Below, in pieces: positions 5,649-6,679 of a DNA stretch of 6,679 bases (its first letter is position 1; every line of letters begins with the position of its first letter). A program made the translations under genes and the position numbers. The notes below the pieces were generated by a model that saw nothing but the letters and a program-made list of their open reading frames with translations, was not told the DNA's origin and did not search any database. This DNA comes from Lentzea sp. GTDB taxonomy: Bacteria > Actinomycetota > Actinomycetes > Mycobacteriales > Pseudonocardiaceae. The stretch spans positions 1-6,679 of the forward strand of contig JASLAV010001063.1 of the NCBI GenBank assembly GCA_030146905.1. The letters run 5' to 3'.

Positions 5649-5654
5649 GAAACC

Positions 5655-6679
5655 TCAGGGCCGGCGGCCGCGGAACGTGCGGCGCAGGTCGCTCACCCAC
5701 GCCTCGGGGTTCTCCCAGGGGATGAAGTGGCCGCCGTGCTCGTGGGCGTTGACGTTCACGTGGTTGAACCAGGCTGCCTGCGGGCCTGCCTTGAACGCCT
5801 GGACGCGCTCGTCGGCGGTGTGGATGCCGGGCGGGTTCTCGTAGGTGACGAAGGTGAGTCCCACCGGGGCCTCCACGACCGGAGTGCGGTCGTGCGACGG
5901 CGTCCAGGGGTAGCGGTTGGCGTTGGCGTAGTAGCGCATCGACGTGGCGATGGAGTTCGTGACCCAGTAGATCGTGGCGTGCGTCAGCAGGTCGTCCCTG
6001 GTGAAGACGGACTCCACGTCGCCGCCGTTGTCGCTCCAGGCGTTCCAGCGCTCGAGCAGCCAGGCCAGCAGCCCGGCCGGCGAGTCGCTCAGGCCGTGGG
6101 CGAGGGTGGCGCCGTCGATCATGTGCACGGCGAGGTGGGTCGACCAGCGGCGGTCCATCTCGATGATGCGGGCGCGGACCTCGGCCGGCTGGTCGTCGGT
6201 GAGGGGGCGGTTGCGGGCGAAGTCCCACGCGCGGGGGCCGGTGAAGAAGTCGAGCGGCAGCCCCGAGCCGATGTGGACGCCGTACAACGAGTCGGCGTAC
6301 TTGTGGCCGAGCTGGCTGGTGACGACACCGCCGACGTCGCACCCTCCCGCGGCGTAGCGCTCGTAGCCGAGCGTCTCGGTCATCAGGGTGTGCCAGAGGT
6401 CGGCGACCTTCCAGAAGTTGACGTCCGGGAAGCCGCTGAGCGGGCCGGGGAAGCCGAAACCGGGCAGCGACGGCACGATGACGTCGAACGCGTCGGCGGG
6501 GTCGCCGCCGTGCGCGGCCGGGTCCGCCAGCGGGTCGACCACCTTCGACCAGTGCCAGAACGTCCACGGCCAGCCGTGGGTCAGGATGAGCGGGATCGGG
6601 CTGGGGCCGCGGCCGGGTTTGCGCATGAAGTGCACGGGGACGCCGGCGACGCTCACCTCGTAGTGCTCGTACGCGTTGA
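5655..6679 (-). CDS. Epoxide hydrolase (alpha/beta hydrolase), N-terminal part cut by the window edge
   Basis: The frame stays open to the right edge, where residues NAYEHYEVSVAG read straight through the GTG at 6656. That GTG is therefore not the start, and an N-terminal EHN-type domain (about 50-70 residues in this family) lies outside the window. Visible motifs, numbered from the GTG at 6656, are HGWPW (27-31, oxyanion-hole loop), GGCDVGG (104-110) with Asp107 as the nucleophile that opens the epoxide, a lid domain at about 130-235 with tyrosines that could activate the epoxide oxygen, and HEHGGHFIPWE (305-315) with His310 as catalytic base. The nucleophile elbow reads GCDVG rather than the commoner GGDWG or GHDWG. 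The enzyme is expected in the cytoplasm and would hydrolyse epoxides to diols in detoxification or secondary metabolism; the substrate is unknown. It converges on the DUF1963 gene with no room for a separate terminator. Confidence 0.9.
   Translation of the reverse strand, partial: NAYEHYEVSVAGVPVHFMRKPGRGPSPIPLILTHGWPWTFWHWSKVVDPLADPAAHGGDPADAFDVIVPSLPGFGFPGPLSGFPDVNFWKVADLWHTLMTETLGYERYAAGGCDVGGVVTSQLGHKYADSLYGVHIGSGLPLDFFTGPRAWDFARNRPLTDDQPAEVRARIIEMDRRWSTHLAVHMIDGATLAHGLSDSPAGLLAWLLERWNAWSDNGGDVESVFTRDDLLTHATIYWVTNSIATSMRYYANANRYPWTPSHDRTPVVEAPVGLTFVTYENPPGIHTADERVQAFKAGPQAAWFNHVNVNAHEHGGHFIPWENPEAWVSDLRRTFRGRRP

Noticed and set aside
6654..6656. GTG as start of the epoxide hydrolase
   Set aside because: The frame continues upstream to the edge with family-like residues (NAYEHYE), and the EHN N-terminal domain would otherwise be missing, so this is an internal codon.

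Overview
This is a window from a very GC-rich genome. Third codon positions are almost all G or C, GTG starts are frequent, and secreted proteins carry Thr/Pro/Ala-rich linkers. Together with the protein families present, this points to a filamentous actinobacterium. A member of the Pseudonocardiales (Lentzea, Saccharothrix, Amycolatopsis relatives) is my best guess, but the genus is only an impression.

Layout: (i) At the left edge, bases 1-215 carry the open N-terminal part of a minus-strand ORF with one predicted membrane segment. It runs off the window. (ii) Bases 216-418 are intergenic and contain a conspicuous AT-rich island that probably holds the promoter of the next gene. (iii) Five plus-strand genes follow with short gaps: a fusion protein of ECF sigma factor, zinc anti-sigma-like motif, membrane helix and GH128-like glycosidase (419-2260); a secreted or membrane-anchored DUF1996 protein (2325-3383); a lipoprotein related to DUF305 (3383-3916, overlapping the DUF1996 stop by one base); a lipoate/octanoate ligase-like protein (3951-4760); and a DUF1963/YwqG-like protein (4797-5648). 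(iv) A minus-strand epoxide hydrolase (alpha/beta hydrolase) converges on the last of these with only six bases between the stops. It is cut by the right edge, so its N-terminal domain is missing.

The centre of interest is the first fusion gene. One polypeptide appears to hold a cytoplasmic sigma factor, an HxxxCxxC zinc-type tether, a single membrane span, a flexible wall-spanning linker, and an extracellular domain with the two catalytic glutamates of a beta-1,3-glucanase fold. It is therefore built like a self-contained sugar-responsive or wall-responsive transcription switch. The next two genes encode exported proteins, DUF1996 and a DUF305-like lipoprotein that has lost its His-His pairs. 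Both are translationally close to the sigma gene and are the most likely partners or targets. I infer a cell-envelope module that senses and responds to beta-glucan (fungal or other); the sequence does not prove the ligand. The ligase, the DUF1963 protein and the epoxide hydrolase look like ordinary neighbours. Two of them may have their own near-leaderless promoters.
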